Assembly (NCBI GenBank): GCA_964386565.1 | Contig: CAYLRU010000002.1 | Coordinates: 1-64,000 of the forward strand | Reading direction: 5' to 3' | DNA from: CAYLRU01 sp964386565 | Lineage (GTDB): Bacteria > Desulfobacterota > Desulfobacteria > Desulfobacterales > UBA5616 | Length of the DNA stretch: 64,000 nt | Shown: piece by piece, positions 32,782 to 41,946 of the stretch | Layout: every line of letters begins with the position of its first letter | Numbering within the stretch: position 1 is the first letter of the stretch | The notes under the pieces: model-generated | Told to the model about the DNA's origin: nothing | Seen by the model: only the letters and a program-made list of their open reading frames with translations | The model's database searches: none | Translations under genes and position numbers: made by a program

Positions 32782-33909
32782 ATGCAACAGACAACGAACA
32801 ACGACGCCATGAAGCACTTAATATCATGGTTCGAATTAAAAAATATTTCCGGGATCGGGAACCTTTTGTACAAGCGGCTCATTGACCGCTTCGGATCCCC
32901 CGAACAGGTGTTTTGCGCATCAGTGGAAGACCTGACCGAAACAGAGGGTATCACCAATAAAATCGCCCATGCCATAATCCACCGTTCTTCAAATCCGGAA
33001 ATTGAATCCTACATCAACAGTGTTTTAAACAAAGGGTACGACATTGTCACAATGGCCGATGCAGGTTATCCCGGCCTGTTACGCGAAACTCCCGATCCCC
33101 CTCCTTACCTTTATGTCCATGGTACGCCCGAAGTTGCCCAAGGCATCAATATCGCCGTGGTGGGTTCAAGAAACGCCACCTCGTACGGCATGGCCACTGC
33201 CCGGCGCCTCTGCTTCGAGCTGGCCTCCCGGGGTGTGGTCATTATCAGCGGAATGGCCAAGGGAATCGACACCGCCGCCCATTTGGGCGCCATCCAGGCA
33301 AAAGGAAAAACAGTGGCCGTGTTGGGAAGCGGATTTGACCGGATCTATCCAAAGGAAAACAGGAAACTGTTTTGCGACATTTCCGAAAACGGCGCCGTGT
33401 TCACGGAATTTGATTTGACCGCCGAACCCGAGGCCCGCCATTTTCCTGCTAGAAACAGGATTATCAGCGGCATGTCCATTGGAACCGTGGTGGTGGAAGC
33501 AACGGAAAAAAGCGGCTCACTGATCACCGCCCGTTTGGCCGCCGAACAAAACCGTGAAGTTTTTGCCGTGCCGGGAAGCATCCATTCCGAAAAAAGCGCC
33601 GGAACCCATTCATTGATAAAGCAGGGAGCCAAGCTGGTAACCCGTGTCGAAGATATTTTAGAAGAGTTTGATTATCTGTTTAAGGAAAAATCCGTATCAG
33701 GGCCCTCAACCGCGGATCGCATGAAGGAATCTCTTTCCCGGGAGGAGCATAATGTCGTACGTCATATGGGACCTTTTCCGTCTCATATTGACGATATCAT
33801 CCGAAAAACGGCATTGGAGCCGGGAAAACTTACAAGCATTCTGCTCCGATTGGAGCTTATGGGAATCGTATCGCAGTCGCCCGGGAAATTCTTTTCCCTT
33901 TCCGCCTGA
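32782..33909 (+). CDS. dprA: DNA-processing protein DprA
   Basis: DprA loads RecA on incoming single-stranded DNA during transformation. The 375-aa protein has an N-terminal HhH/SAM-like region (about 10-75), then the Rossmann-fold core with VVGSRNATSYG, SGMAKGIDTAAH, LGSGFDRIYPKEN and HFPARNRIISGMS, and a C-terminal winged-helix (HIDDIIRKTALEPGKLTSILLRLELMG). The start could also be ATG 32809, as neither has a strong ribosome binding site. No other competence gene is in the window. dprA-topA order is common. Confidence 0.94.
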   Translation: MQQTTNNDAMKHLISWFELKNISGIGNLLYKRLIDRFGSPEQVFCASVEDLTETEGITNKIAHAIIHRSSNPEIESYINSVLNKGYDIVTMADAGYPGLLRETPDPPPYLYVHGTPEVAQGINIAVVGSRNATSYGMATARRLCFELASRGVVIISGMAKGIDTAAHLGAIQAKGKTVAVLGSGFDRIYPKENRKLFCDISENGAVFTEFDLTAEPEARHFPARNRIISGMSIGTVVVEATEKSGSLITARLAAEQNREVFAVPGSIHSEKSAGTHSLIKQGAKLVTRVEDILEEFDYLFKEKSVSGPSTADRMKESLSREEHNVVRHMGPFPSHIDDIIRKTALEPGKLTSILLRLELMGIVSQSPGKFFSLSA

Positions 33910-34069
33910 ACGGGCTGTGTCTTAATGTGCATTTGGGCTTCTTATCAAGGCAGGCTGACATGATTTTCGCCGGTTTGCGTCAAACGCTTTGATTCAGCCC
34001 GACGTCGAAAAGGAGCAGTACGACACTGCCTTGACGACCGGCAGTGAATGTATATTTGGAGGAACGTCA

Positions 34070-36346
34070 GTGGCAAAACCATTAGTTGTTGTGGAATCGC
34101 CCACAAAAGTCAGGACATTAAAAAAATACCTGGGGGGAAATTATAATGTGGTCGCCACCGTGGGGCATATCAAGGACCTTCCGGTAAAAGAAATGGGGAT
34201 CGATATCGAACATGACTTTAAACCCAAATACAAAACCATCCAGGGAAAACAGAAAGTCATATCGGACTTGAAAAAAGCGGCCCGGGGAGTTGACAAGGTT
34301 TACCTGGCCCCGGACCCCGACCGTGAGGGGGAGGCCATTGCCTGGCATACGGCTGAAGTATTGAAACAGGAAGGAAGGAAATTTTACCGCGTTCTTTTCC
34401 ATGAATTGACCAAAAATGCCATCATGGATGCCATTTCATCTCCCCGCGAACTTGACCGGAGCAAATACGAGGCTCAGCAGGCCCGCAGAATATTGGACCG
34501 GCTGGTGGGATACCAGATATCCCCCCTGTTATGGCGAAAAGTCAAAGGGGGATTAAGCGCCGGTCGGGTGCAGTCGGTTGCGGTTCGTATTATCTGTGAA
34601 AGAGAGCGGGCGATTCACGCATTTGAACCGGAAGAATACTGGTCTATCACGGCCCACCTGGAAAGCCGGAATCCCCCCCCTTTTCCGACACGGCTTGTTA
34701 AAAAAAACGACAAAAAATTAAAAATCCCTGACAAACAGGCAGCCGATAAAATACTGGAAGAGCTTGCCGAAAAGCCCTTTGTTGTGGATAAAATTCTGAA
34801 AAAAACCACCAGGAGAAATCCGCCGCCGCCGTTCATCACCAGCAAGCTTCAGCAAGAAGCCATCCGGAAACTGCATTTTTCAGCCAAAAAAACCATGGTG
34901 GTGGCCCAGCAGTTGTATGAGGGAATCGACCTGGGACCGGGAGCCCCCGTAGGACTGATCACTTACATGAGAACCGACAGCACCCGGATCGCAAAGGAGG
35001 CGGCGGAAGAAGCCATTGCTTATGTCCGAGAAAAATTCGGCCCGGATTACGCCGTAACCAAACCCCGGTTCTTTAAAAACAGGAAAAAAGCCCAGGATGC
35101 CCATGAGGCCATTCGTCCTACATCGGTTGCAAATTCACCGGAAAAAATCGCTTCCTTTCTCTCTGCCGACCAACTGGCGCTTTACCGGCTGATATGGGAA
35201 AGATTCACGGCCTCACAGATGAAACAGGCACTGATCGATCAAAATTCCGTGGCCATTAAAGCCGGCCCGTTTACGTTCAATGCCAGCGGCTCAACCATTA
35301 AATTTCCCGGTTTTATGATATTGTACAAAACCGCGGACGATGAACTGGAAAACGGTCTGTCGGACAAAAAACCCAAACTCCCGGACCTGACCGAAAAAGA
35401 GGTTCTGAAACTTAAAAAACTGGACCCCAAACAGCATTTTACCCTGCCCCCTCCCCGATTCTCTGAGGCTTCCCTGGTAAAAGAACTGGAAGAAAACGGC
35501 ATTGGCAGACCCAGTACCTATGCCACCATTCTTTCCACCATTCGGGATAAGGGATATGTGGACCTGGTCAAGGGGTATTTCAGGCCCAGCGAACTGGGAT
35601 TCATTGTCAACGATCTGCTGGTCAACAATTTCCCGGACCTTATCAACGTCGATTTCACCGCCAGGATGGAGGATGATCTGGACCGAATCGAATCTGATCA
35701 GGCGCAATCCTTAGAAATTCTCTCCCGATTTTATGATCCGTTTAAAAAAGATCTGGACAAGGCATTAACGAATATGTTGAGCATCAAGGGGGTCGGCGTC
35801 CCGACTTCCCTTTCCTGCCCCCGATGCCGCCAGACGCTGAATATAAAAGTTGGAAAAAACGGCCCCTTTCTTGCCTGCAGCGGATACCCCCAATGCAAGT
35901 ATACGCGGGATTATACCCGCGATGAAAAAGGAAAAATCCAGCCCGTTGAATCAGCCGGCAGTGAGGTAACGGACAAAATATGCGACAAGTGCAAGCGCCC
36001 CATGGTGATCCGGCACGGCAAGTTTGGTGATTTTTTAGCCTGCAGCGGATACCCCCAATGCACCCATACGCAATCCATGGGGCCAAACGGTCAGGGCAAG
36101 GCTTTGGGAATGGGATGCCCCCAAAAGGACTGTTCCGGAGAAATTGTTGAAAAGCAATCCAAGCGGGGAAAAATCTTTTACGGGTGTAACCGTTATCCAG
36201 ACTGCACCTTTGCCACATGGGACAAACCCGTGGCCAAACCCTGCCCGAAATGCGGGGCACCGTTTCTAATTGAAAAATCAACCAAGAAAAGCGGCGTTTT
36301 CCTGGCCTGCCGGACCAAGGGGTGCAGGTATACGGAAAAGCAATGA
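34070..36346 (+). CDS. topA: DNA topoisomerase I
   Basis: It relaxes negative supercoils. The 758-aa protein has the toprim domain with PDPDREGEA (81-89), the type IA core with nucleophile Tyr299 in GLITYMRTDSTRI, and at least three C-terminal zinc ribbons (CPRC...CSGYPQC, CDKC...CSGYPQC, CPKC...CRTKGC), plus a fourth degenerate one. I set the start at GTG 34070, which has GGAGG seven bases upstream. The in-frame extension to 33989 is not conserved. Confidence 0.95.
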   Translation: MAKPLVVVESPTKVRTLKKYLGGNYNVVATVGHIKDLPVKEMGIDIEHDFKPKYKTIQGKQKVISDLKKAARGVDKVYLAPDPDREGEAIAWHTAEVLKQEGRKFYRVLFHELTKNAIMDAISSPRELDRSKYEAQQARRILDRLVGYQISPLLWRKVKGGLSAGRVQSVAVRIICERERAIHAFEPEEYWSITAHLESRNPPPFPTRLVKKNDKKLKIPDKQAADKILEELAEKPFVVDKILKKTTRRNPPPPFITSKLQQEAIRKLHFSAKKTMVVAQQLYEGIDLGPGAPVGLITYMRTDSTRIAKEAAEEAIAYVREKFGPDYAVTKPRFFKNRKKAQDAHEAIRPTSVANSPEKIASFLSADQLALYRLIWERFTASQMKQALIDQNSVAIKAGPFTFNASGSTIKFPGFMILYKTADDELENGLSDKKPKLPDLTEKEVLKLKKLDPKQHFTLPPPRFSEASLVKELEENGIGRPSTYATILSTIRDKGYVDLVKGYFRPSELGFIVNDLLVNNFPDLINVDFTARMEDDLDRIESDQAQSLEILSRFYDPFKKDLDKALTNMLSIKGVGVPTSLSCPRCRQTLNIKVGKNGPFLACSGYPQCKYTRDYTRDEKGKIQPVESAGSEVTDKICDKCKRPMVIRHGKFGDFLACSGYPQCTHTQSMGPNGQGKALGMGCPQKDCSGEIVEKQSKRGKIFYGCNRYPDCTFATWDKPVAKPCPKCGAPFLIEKSTKKSGVFLACRTKGCRYTEKQ

Positions 36347-36367
36347 TACGGCCATAAGGAGCCATAA

Positions 36368-37768
36368 ATGGAAAAATCCCTTCACCCCTTTTTTAATCCA
36401 AAAGGCATCGTCATCATCGGAGCACGAAGCACCCCGGGATTCGGCTATATGCTTCCCGCCAATTTGAAGGAAAACGGGTGGGGAGATAAAACCTTTCTGG
36501 TGAATCCCAAGGGCGGCCGGCTCCACGGCATGCCCGTCTATAAATCGTTAAAAAACATTCCGGCCGCCGTGGACCTGGCCGTGATTATCGTTCCGGCACC
36601 TGCCGTAACCGAAGTCCTGACCGCTGTCGGGGAGTCGGGTATCCGACATGTCATCCTCATGAGCGCCGGATTTGCCGAGGCAGGTGAAGAGGGACAGCAA
36701 TTGCAGGACAATGCCAAAGCCGTTTCCGACCGATTCGGCCTGCAGGTCATCGGACCCAACTGTGTGGGCGTGGTCAATACCGCCAACCGCTTCAGCACCA
36801 CGGAACTTATGCCGGAAGCCTTTTCACCCGGAAGCGTCGCGGTCATGGCCCAAAGCGGCGTGTTCGGACATAATCTTTTAGAACGGTTCAACGAATACGG
36901 CATATCCATCTCAAAGGCCGTGACCCTGGGCAACCGGCTTGTCATCAGTGAAATCGATGTTCTGTCGTATTTTCATCAGGACCCTGAGACGAAAACCATC
37001 ATCATGTATATCGAAGGTTCTGCCGATGGAAGACGTTTAAGAGAAACGTTAAGAAAAGTCACACCGAACAAACCCGTGATCGTTTTAAAAAGCGGGAAAA
37101 CCGACCAGGGAAAAGCCGCCACCGCTTCCCACACCGGCAGCCTGTCCGGAGAAGATGAGCTGTATGAGGGAATGTTTTCCCAAACCGGTGCCGTCCGGGC
37201 GAAAACACTGGATGAACTCGTTACCCTGGCACGAATATTCTCAACCCAACCCCTTCCTGAGGGAAACCACCTCGGCATCATCACCGGCAGCGGCAGCATG
37301 GGCGCTCTGGCAACGGATTACGCGGTTGAACAGGGCTTGCACCTTGCCCCGTTGTCCCAAAGTATCATCGACGCCGTCAGGGAAGGCGCGCCAGGCTGGA
37401 TGAACGTAAAAAACCCTCTGGACGTGGGGCCTTCCGGACAGTTTCCCAAAGCCTTCGCCGCCATGATGAACGATCCGGATATTCACATGGTTCTGGCCGT
37501 CATTGCCATCCCATATACCGCCTTTCGGCATATGGCATCATCGGTTACCCTGGACGCTTTCTTTTTCGGCAGTCAAATACCGCTGAAAAACCGGTCGTTT
37601 AAAAAGCCCTTTGCCATCGCCGTGATCAGCCATAAAAATCTTGTGGACCTGTTTAAAACATCCACCGAACCCACGATTCCCGTATTCACCTCTCCTGAAA
37701 CGGCTGTCGGCGCTTTAGCCGCCTTATGGCGATACCAGCGATGGAAAGCCGGGCCGGGGTCTGCGTGA
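36368..37768 (+). CDS. Acyl-CoA synthetase (NDP-forming) alpha subunit-like, CoA-binding
   Basis: The 466-aa protein has the domains of the alpha part of ADP-forming acetyl/acyl-CoA synthetases: CoA-binding Rossmann fold (NPKGIVIIGARS, about 10-130), a succinyl-CoA-ligase-like domain with IGPNCVGVVN and QSGVFGHNLLERF, and a third with the phosphohistidine motif ATASHTGSLSGED. The ATP-grasp beta domain that would complete the enzyme is absent and no beta gene is adjacent, so it either pairs with a remote subunit or is a regulator. A good AAGGAG precedes the ATG. It follows topA by 21 bp. Confidence 0.85.
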   Translation: MEKSLHPFFNPKGIVIIGARSTPGFGYMLPANLKENGWGDKTFLVNPKGGRLHGMPVYKSLKNIPAAVDLAVIIVPAPAVTEVLTAVGESGIRHVILMSAGFAEAGEEGQQLQDNAKAVSDRFGLQVIGPNCVGVVNTANRFSTTELMPEAFSPGSVAVMAQSGVFGHNLLERFNEYGISISKAVTLGNRLVISEIDVLSYFHQDPETKTIIMYIEGSADGRRLRETLRKVTPNKPVIVLKSGKTDQGKAATASHTGSLSGEDELYEGMFSQTGAVRAKTLDELVTLARIFSTQPLPEGNHLGIITGSGSMGALATDYAVEQGLHLAPLSQSIIDAVREGAPGWMNVKNPLDVGPSGQFPKAFAAMMNDPDIHMVLAVIAIPYTAFRHMASSVTLDAFFFGSQIPLKNRSFKKPFAIAVISHKNLVDLFKTSTEPTIPVFTSPETAVGALAALWRYQRWKAGPGSA

Positions 37769-37770
37769 TT

Positions 37771-37798
37771 GTGAGCGGTGAGCCGGGAACGGGAAATC
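37771..37798. repeat. Heptad-repeat spacer (about four units)
   Basis: Units GTGAGCG, GTGAGCC and GGGAACG follow the preceding gene. They are the reverse-orientation form of the TTCACCG-type units seen on the minus-strand genes. Confidence 0.45.
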
Positions 37799-37900
37799 AA
37801 CACCTGTGCCTGATATCGGATAAACGTTTAGTCCTTTGAGCCGGTTCAATCAGTCGTTTCGGAAAAGTCTGAACAGACATAAAGTTATAAGGACGGACAC

Positions 37901-39253
37901 ATGCGGCAGACAAAGGGGAAAGACATAAACCTGAGGGCCTACCTGTTGATACTGGGCCTCATGATCCTCATGGCGGTCTGCCTGAAAAACATTCACCTTG
38001 ATACGGACTGGCAAAGGGCCGGGTTGATTAACTTCTCGGTGGGATTTATTCTCCTGATCGCCTATGTAGCGGCCCGGATCTTAAAAACCGTTAAATTGCC
38101 CATGATCAGCGGGTATATTTTCACCGGTATTATTGCAGGACCCCATATAACCGGTTTTCTTTCCGTTGATATGGTGGACCGGCTTCTGCTCATCGATGAC
38201 CTGGCCTTAAGCTTCATCGCCCTGACCGCGGGGGGGGCATTAGAGCTGAAATCCCTGAAAAACCGGGCATCGGCCATCTGGCTGAATACGGCACTGCAGT
38301 CAACCGTTATCTTTTTTATCGTCTTTGGTTTTTTCATCCTGATGGGAAACCGGTTTGAAACCACGCGGCATATCTCCCCTATTCACCTCACCGTTCTGGC
38401 GATCCTGCTGGGCGTGGTATCCGTGGCCCGATCTCCATCATCTGCAATCGCCGTTATCAGCGAATGCAAGGCTTCCGGTCCGTTTACCGAAACCGTTTTA
38501 GGCGTTACCATCGTCATTGATGTGCTGATCATCATTTTATTCACCTTTGCCATGTCCGCTTCCCAGATTCTGCTGACCGGAAAGGCGGCTTTAAACCATC
38601 AGACTTTTGTTGCGCTGGGGTTTGAACTGACCGTGTCCTTTATCATCGGTGCCGTTCTGGGCAAAGGAATTTCGTTGTATATTCAACAGGTGGGTCGGGA
38701 TCTCATCCTGTTTCTTCTGTTTATTGCCTTCAGTATCACCAAGGTTTCATTGTGGCTGGATCATTTCATGGACATCAGCTTCAATGTATCATTTCACTTG
38801 GAGCCCTTGCTGATCTGCATGAGTGCGGGGTTCGTCATCCGGAATTTCAGCCCTTCTGGCACCCCTTTTATGAATACGCTGGAGCGCATGTCCCTGCCCA
38901 TTTTTGTCCTTTTTTTCACCCATGCCGGCGCTTCCCTGAATTTAAATTCCCTGCTCATATGCTGGCCCCTTGCCCTGTGCCTGACCGCTGCCCGCGCCGT
39001 GGGAAGTTTTCTCTCCTCGTTTACCGCCAGCGTCATCAACAAGGACCCCCTGTCCCATGCCAACAGCGCCTGGATGGCCTATCTCACCCAGGCGGGAGTA
39101 GCCATCGGGCTGGCCCAACTGGCCGGGCGCCAGTTTCCTGAAGTCGGCGGATATCTGACCACCATCGTCTTGGCCGTTATATCGATCAACCAGGTGATCG
39201 GCCCCATCCTGTTCAAAACGGCGTTGGGAATTGTCGGGGAATCCAAAGCGTAA
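37901..39253 (+). CDS. Cation/proton antiporter (CPA family)
   Basis: The 450-aa membrane protein has about 12 hydrophobic helices and the Na+/H+ exchanger fold: KLPMISGYIFTGIIAGPHITG near the start, ARSPSSAIAVISECKASG in the core, and an Asp-bearing helix (GVTIVIDVLIIILF) comparable to the ion-binding aspartate of CPA2 transporters. It has no C-terminal TrkA domain. The exchanged ion cannot be told from sequence. AAGGA precedes the ATG. Confidence 0.85.
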   Translation: MRQTKGKDINLRAYLLILGLMILMAVCLKNIHLDTDWQRAGLINFSVGFILLIAYVAARILKTVKLPMISGYIFTGIIAGPHITGFLSVDMVDRLLLIDDLALSFIALTAGGALELKSLKNRASAIWLNTALQSTVIFFIVFGFFILMGNRFETTRHISPIHLTVLAILLGVVSVARSPSSAIAVISECKASGPFTETVLGVTIVIDVLIIILFTFAMSASQILLTGKAALNHQTFVALGFELTVSFIIGAVLGKGISLYIQQVGRDLILFLLFIAFSITKVSLWLDHFMDISFNVSFHLEPLLICMSAGFVIRNFSPSGTPFMNTLERMSLPIFVLFFTHAGASLNLNSLLICWPLALCLTAARAVGSFLSSFTASVINKDPLSHANSAWMAYLTQAGVAIGLAQLAGRQFPEVGGYLTTIVLAVISINQVIGPILFKTALGIVGESKA

Positions 39254-39356
39254 ATAAGCAAAGTATCCGGCCTGTCAGGTGTCCCTGTTTTGGCGGATCA
39301 ACCCGGCCTGTCTGCTTACAGTTTAAAATTTAAAATATTATCGGGTTGAAATTTAA

Positions 39357-40556
39357 CTAAATCACACAGACCAGCCGATCCACTACCGAATCCAGAAAAA
39401 TCATTCCCCTGCGTGTAAGCCTGCACCTGTCCGGAAGCAGTTGCACCAGCCCCTCATCCACAAGAAGGGCCAGGGCCGCATCAAACGTCTGCTGGAAATC
39501 CGTTTCAAACTTTTCTCCGAATTTTACGATATCGATACCGCTGGTCGTTCTCAGTCCCAGGTAGACGGCCTCAATCATCTGCTGTTCCCGTGTCAGTGTT
39601 TCCTTCTCCGCCAGGGGAAAATACCCTCTTTTAATGCTCTCCAGGTAGCTCTCCAGACTCCGGACGTTCCAGTATCGTACCGGTGGAATAAACGAATGGG
39701 CGGAAGGACCGAAACCCAGATAGGGCGCCCCGGACCAGTATTTGCCATTATGCCGTGACTTCCAAGAATTATGGGAAACGGTGGTACCTTCATCTCCTGT
39801 ATCCCTGTTCCCGGCGTCCCTGTCAGATTCGTCTCTTCTTGCAAAATTGGATACTTCATACTGGTCATAGCCATTGTCTTCCAGAAATTCAACGGTGGTC
39901 TCATACAATTCCCGGACCCCGGCTTCGGACAGGGGCGTAAACTTTTTACCCTTGCAGTCCCTGTACAGCGGCGTACCCGGTTCCAGTGTCAGCATGTAGC
40001 AGGAAAGATGTTCCGGACGGAATCCAACGGCCTGTTTTAAATCCTCCGTCCACGAGGACTTGGTTTGGCGGGGCAATCCGTAAATCAGATCGATTCCCAG
40101 GTTGTCGAATCCGATCGAACGGGCCTGCTTAACGGTCTTGACGGCATCAGCAGATGAGTGAACTCTTCCGAGAAATTGCAGGTGCCTGTCGTCAAAAGAC
40201 TGAACGCCGATGTGGAGACGATTGACCCCGGCAGCACGATATTCGGCAAACCCTTTCAAAGATACGGTTTTGGGATTGGCTTCCAGAGTGATTTCACTCC
40301 CGGGAATCAGGTGCAGCACATTTTTGATGGTATCAATAAGGGTGCAAATATGTGAAGGGGATAGCAGGGACGGCGTTCCACCACCGAAGTAAAGGGTATC
40401 AAACACAAAGTCCGGTCTTTCCGTCATGGCCGTTTCATCGGCAACGGCATGGACAAAGTCATCAACGGCGGAAAGGTCCATTATCGAGTAAAAATCGCAG
40501 TAATCGCATTTTTTCAGGCAGAACGGAACATGCACATATATGCCGGCATTTTCCAT
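39357..40556 (-). CDS. hemW: HemW, radical SAM heme-related protein
   Basis: The 399-aa protein begins MENAGIYVHVPFCLKKCDYCDF with the C-x3-C-x2-C radical SAM cluster motif, followed by FGGGTPSLL and GVQSFDDRHLQFLGRVH, all typical of HemW. HemW lacks coproporphyrinogen oxidase activity and is thought to insert or chaperone heme. A non-conserved Asp/Gly/Thr-rich insertion lies near 245-265. The frame is open to 40583, which would overlap the kor gamma gene. I prefer 40556 because family members start near the cluster. Confidence 0.9.
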   Translation of the reverse strand: MENAGIYVHVPFCLKKCDYCDFYSIMDLSAVDDFVHAVADETAMTERPDFVFDTLYFGGGTPSLLSPSHICTLIDTIKNVLHLIPGSEITLEANPKTVSLKGFAEYRAAGVNRLHIGVQSFDDRHLQFLGRVHSSADAVKTVKQARSIGFDNLGIDLIYGLPRQTKSSWTEDLKQAVGFRPEHLSCYMLTLEPGTPLYRDCKGKKFTPLSEAGVRELYETTVEFLEDNGYDQYEVSNFARRDESDRDAGNRDTGDEGTTVSHNSWKSRHNGKYWSGAPYLGFGPSAHSFIPPVRYWNVRSLESYLESIKRGYFPLAEKETLTREQQMIEAVYLGLRTTSGIDIVKFGEKFETDFQQTFDAALALLVDEGLVQLLPDRCRLTRRGMIFLDSVVDRLVCVI

Positions 40557-40564
40557 GGACAGTC

Positions 40565-41137
40565 TCACATCCGCATTGAGCAAATATCGTGGTGATCCTT
40601 CATGTCGGCAACCAATCCGAATCCCAGCCTGAGTGCCTTCTGGTTCATTGCGAGAAAGTCCCCGGGAATCCGTTCTTTCAAGACCTTCATGATGGATTCC
40701 TGACGTACCAGGCCGATGATCCCCGCCACCGTCCCCAGCATGCAGATATTCTGAACCACGGGATTGCCGATATTTTCCATGACGGTTTCGTAAATGGGAA
40801 GCGCCAACTGGCGGGCATCCACTTTTGGCAGGGGTGTGACATGCCTGGGATCCGTTATCAGGATGCCGCCGGGTCGGATGATGGGATAAAATTTATTGTA
40901 GGCCTCCCGGGTTAAACAGACCAGAATATTGGGCTGTGTCACTTTGGGATAGCGGATGGGTGAATCCGCGAGGATGATATCCGACCGGGTGGCCCCGCCC
41001 CTTGCCTCGGGCCCGTAGCTTTGTGCCTGAACGGCGATGAGATCCTCATAAATGACCGCGGCTTCAGCCAGCACGACAGCCGCGGTGATCACCCCTTGAC
41101 CGCCGGAACCGGAAAACACAAGTTTGCAAATCTCCAT
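40565..41137 (-). CDS. korC: 2-oxoacid:ferredoxin oxidoreductase, gamma subunit
   Basis: The 190-aa protein has the gamma fold: FSGSGGQGVITAAVVLAEAA at the N-terminus, AQSYGPEARGGATRSDI and VCLTREAYNKFYP. With KorDAB it oxidises 2-oxoglutarate (most likely) to succinyl-CoA, reducing ferredoxin, in the oxidative or reductive TCA cycle. Its start shares one base with the korB stop. Confidence 0.9.
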   Translation of the reverse strand: MEICKLVFSGSGGQGVITAAVVLAEAAVIYEDLIAVQAQSYGPEARGGATRSDIILADSPIRYPKVTQPNILVCLTREAYNKFYPIIRPGGILITDPRHVTPLPKVDARQLALPIYETVMENIGNPVVQNICMLGTVAGIIGLVRQESIMKVLKERIPGDFLAMNQKALRLGFGLVADMKDHHDICSMRM

Positions 41138-41943
41138 CAGGACCGTCCTTTCATCGCCTTTTGTATGATCTTGTTGTACTCTTCACAATACTCGGGAATA
41201 TCTTTGTCCACGAATATTCCCCGTTCAATGAGATCCGGGTTTTCCGCCTTTTCCGAAGACCCTACAGGCGTTGTCTTTGTCTTGAATATCTCCATCATCT
41301 GGGCGGCATTTCCCAGCTTGTTTTTCCGGCCGAAATAGGTGGGACACTGGGACAGTATTTCCACCACGGAGAAGCCTTTGTGCCGGATGGCCTTTACAAG
41401 CAAATCCGTCATCTGCCGGGCATGATAGGTGGTGGTTCGGGCCACGAAAGAAGCCCCGGCAGCCCTGGCCATTTCCACCACGTCAAATTCATGATCGATG
41501 TTCAAATACGGTGCTGTGGTAGCTGACGTGCCGAATCCGGATAAAGGCGAAAACTGGCCGCCGGTCATTCCGTAAACACGGTTGTTCATGATGATGGCCG
41601 TCATATCGATATTCCGCCGCGCAGCATGAATAAAGTGGTTTCCTCCGATAGCCAGGGCATCGCCGTCTCCCATGGGAACGATCAGGTTTAAATCCGGCCG
41701 GCTCATTTTTACACCTGTTGCAAAGGCCAAGGCCCGGCCGTGAAGCGTATGAAGGGTGTGAAAATCCACATATCCGGAAATCCTGGCCGAGCATCCGATA
41801 CCGGAAACCATGACGATGTCGTTTTTGTCGAGTTCCAGGGTTTCGACAGCTCTCAGCAGACCGTTCAGTACGATACCGTGACCGCATCCCGGACACCACA
41901 GATGCGGAAAAAACTTTTCCCTGATATAGTCCTTTACCGCCAT
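41137..41943 (-). CDS. korB: 2-oxoacid:ferredoxin oxidoreductase, beta (TPP) subunit
   Basis: The 268-aa thiamine diphosphate-binding subunit shows WCPGCGHG, the GDGDALAIGGNH and IIMNNRVYGMTGGQFSP pair that forms the TPP/Mg site, and C-terminal SQCPTYFGRKN. Cysteines in CPGCG help bind the cluster. The substrate (2-oxoglutarate versus other 2-oxoacids) is inferred from the four-gene order. Confidence 0.92.
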   Translation of the reverse strand: MAVKDYIREKFFPHLWCPGCGHGIVLNGLLRAVETLELDKNDIVMVSGIGCSARISGYVDFHTLHTLHGRALAFATGVKMSRPDLNLIVPMGDGDALAIGGNHFIHAARRNIDMTAIIMNNRVYGMTGGQFSPLSGFGTSATTAPYLNIDHEFDVVEMARAAGASFVARTTTYHARQMTDLLVKAIRHKGFSVVEILSQCPTYFGRKNKLGNAAQMMEIFKTKTTPVGSSEKAENPDLIERGIFVDKDIPEYCEEYNKIIQKAMKGRS

Positions 41944-41946
41944 GTT

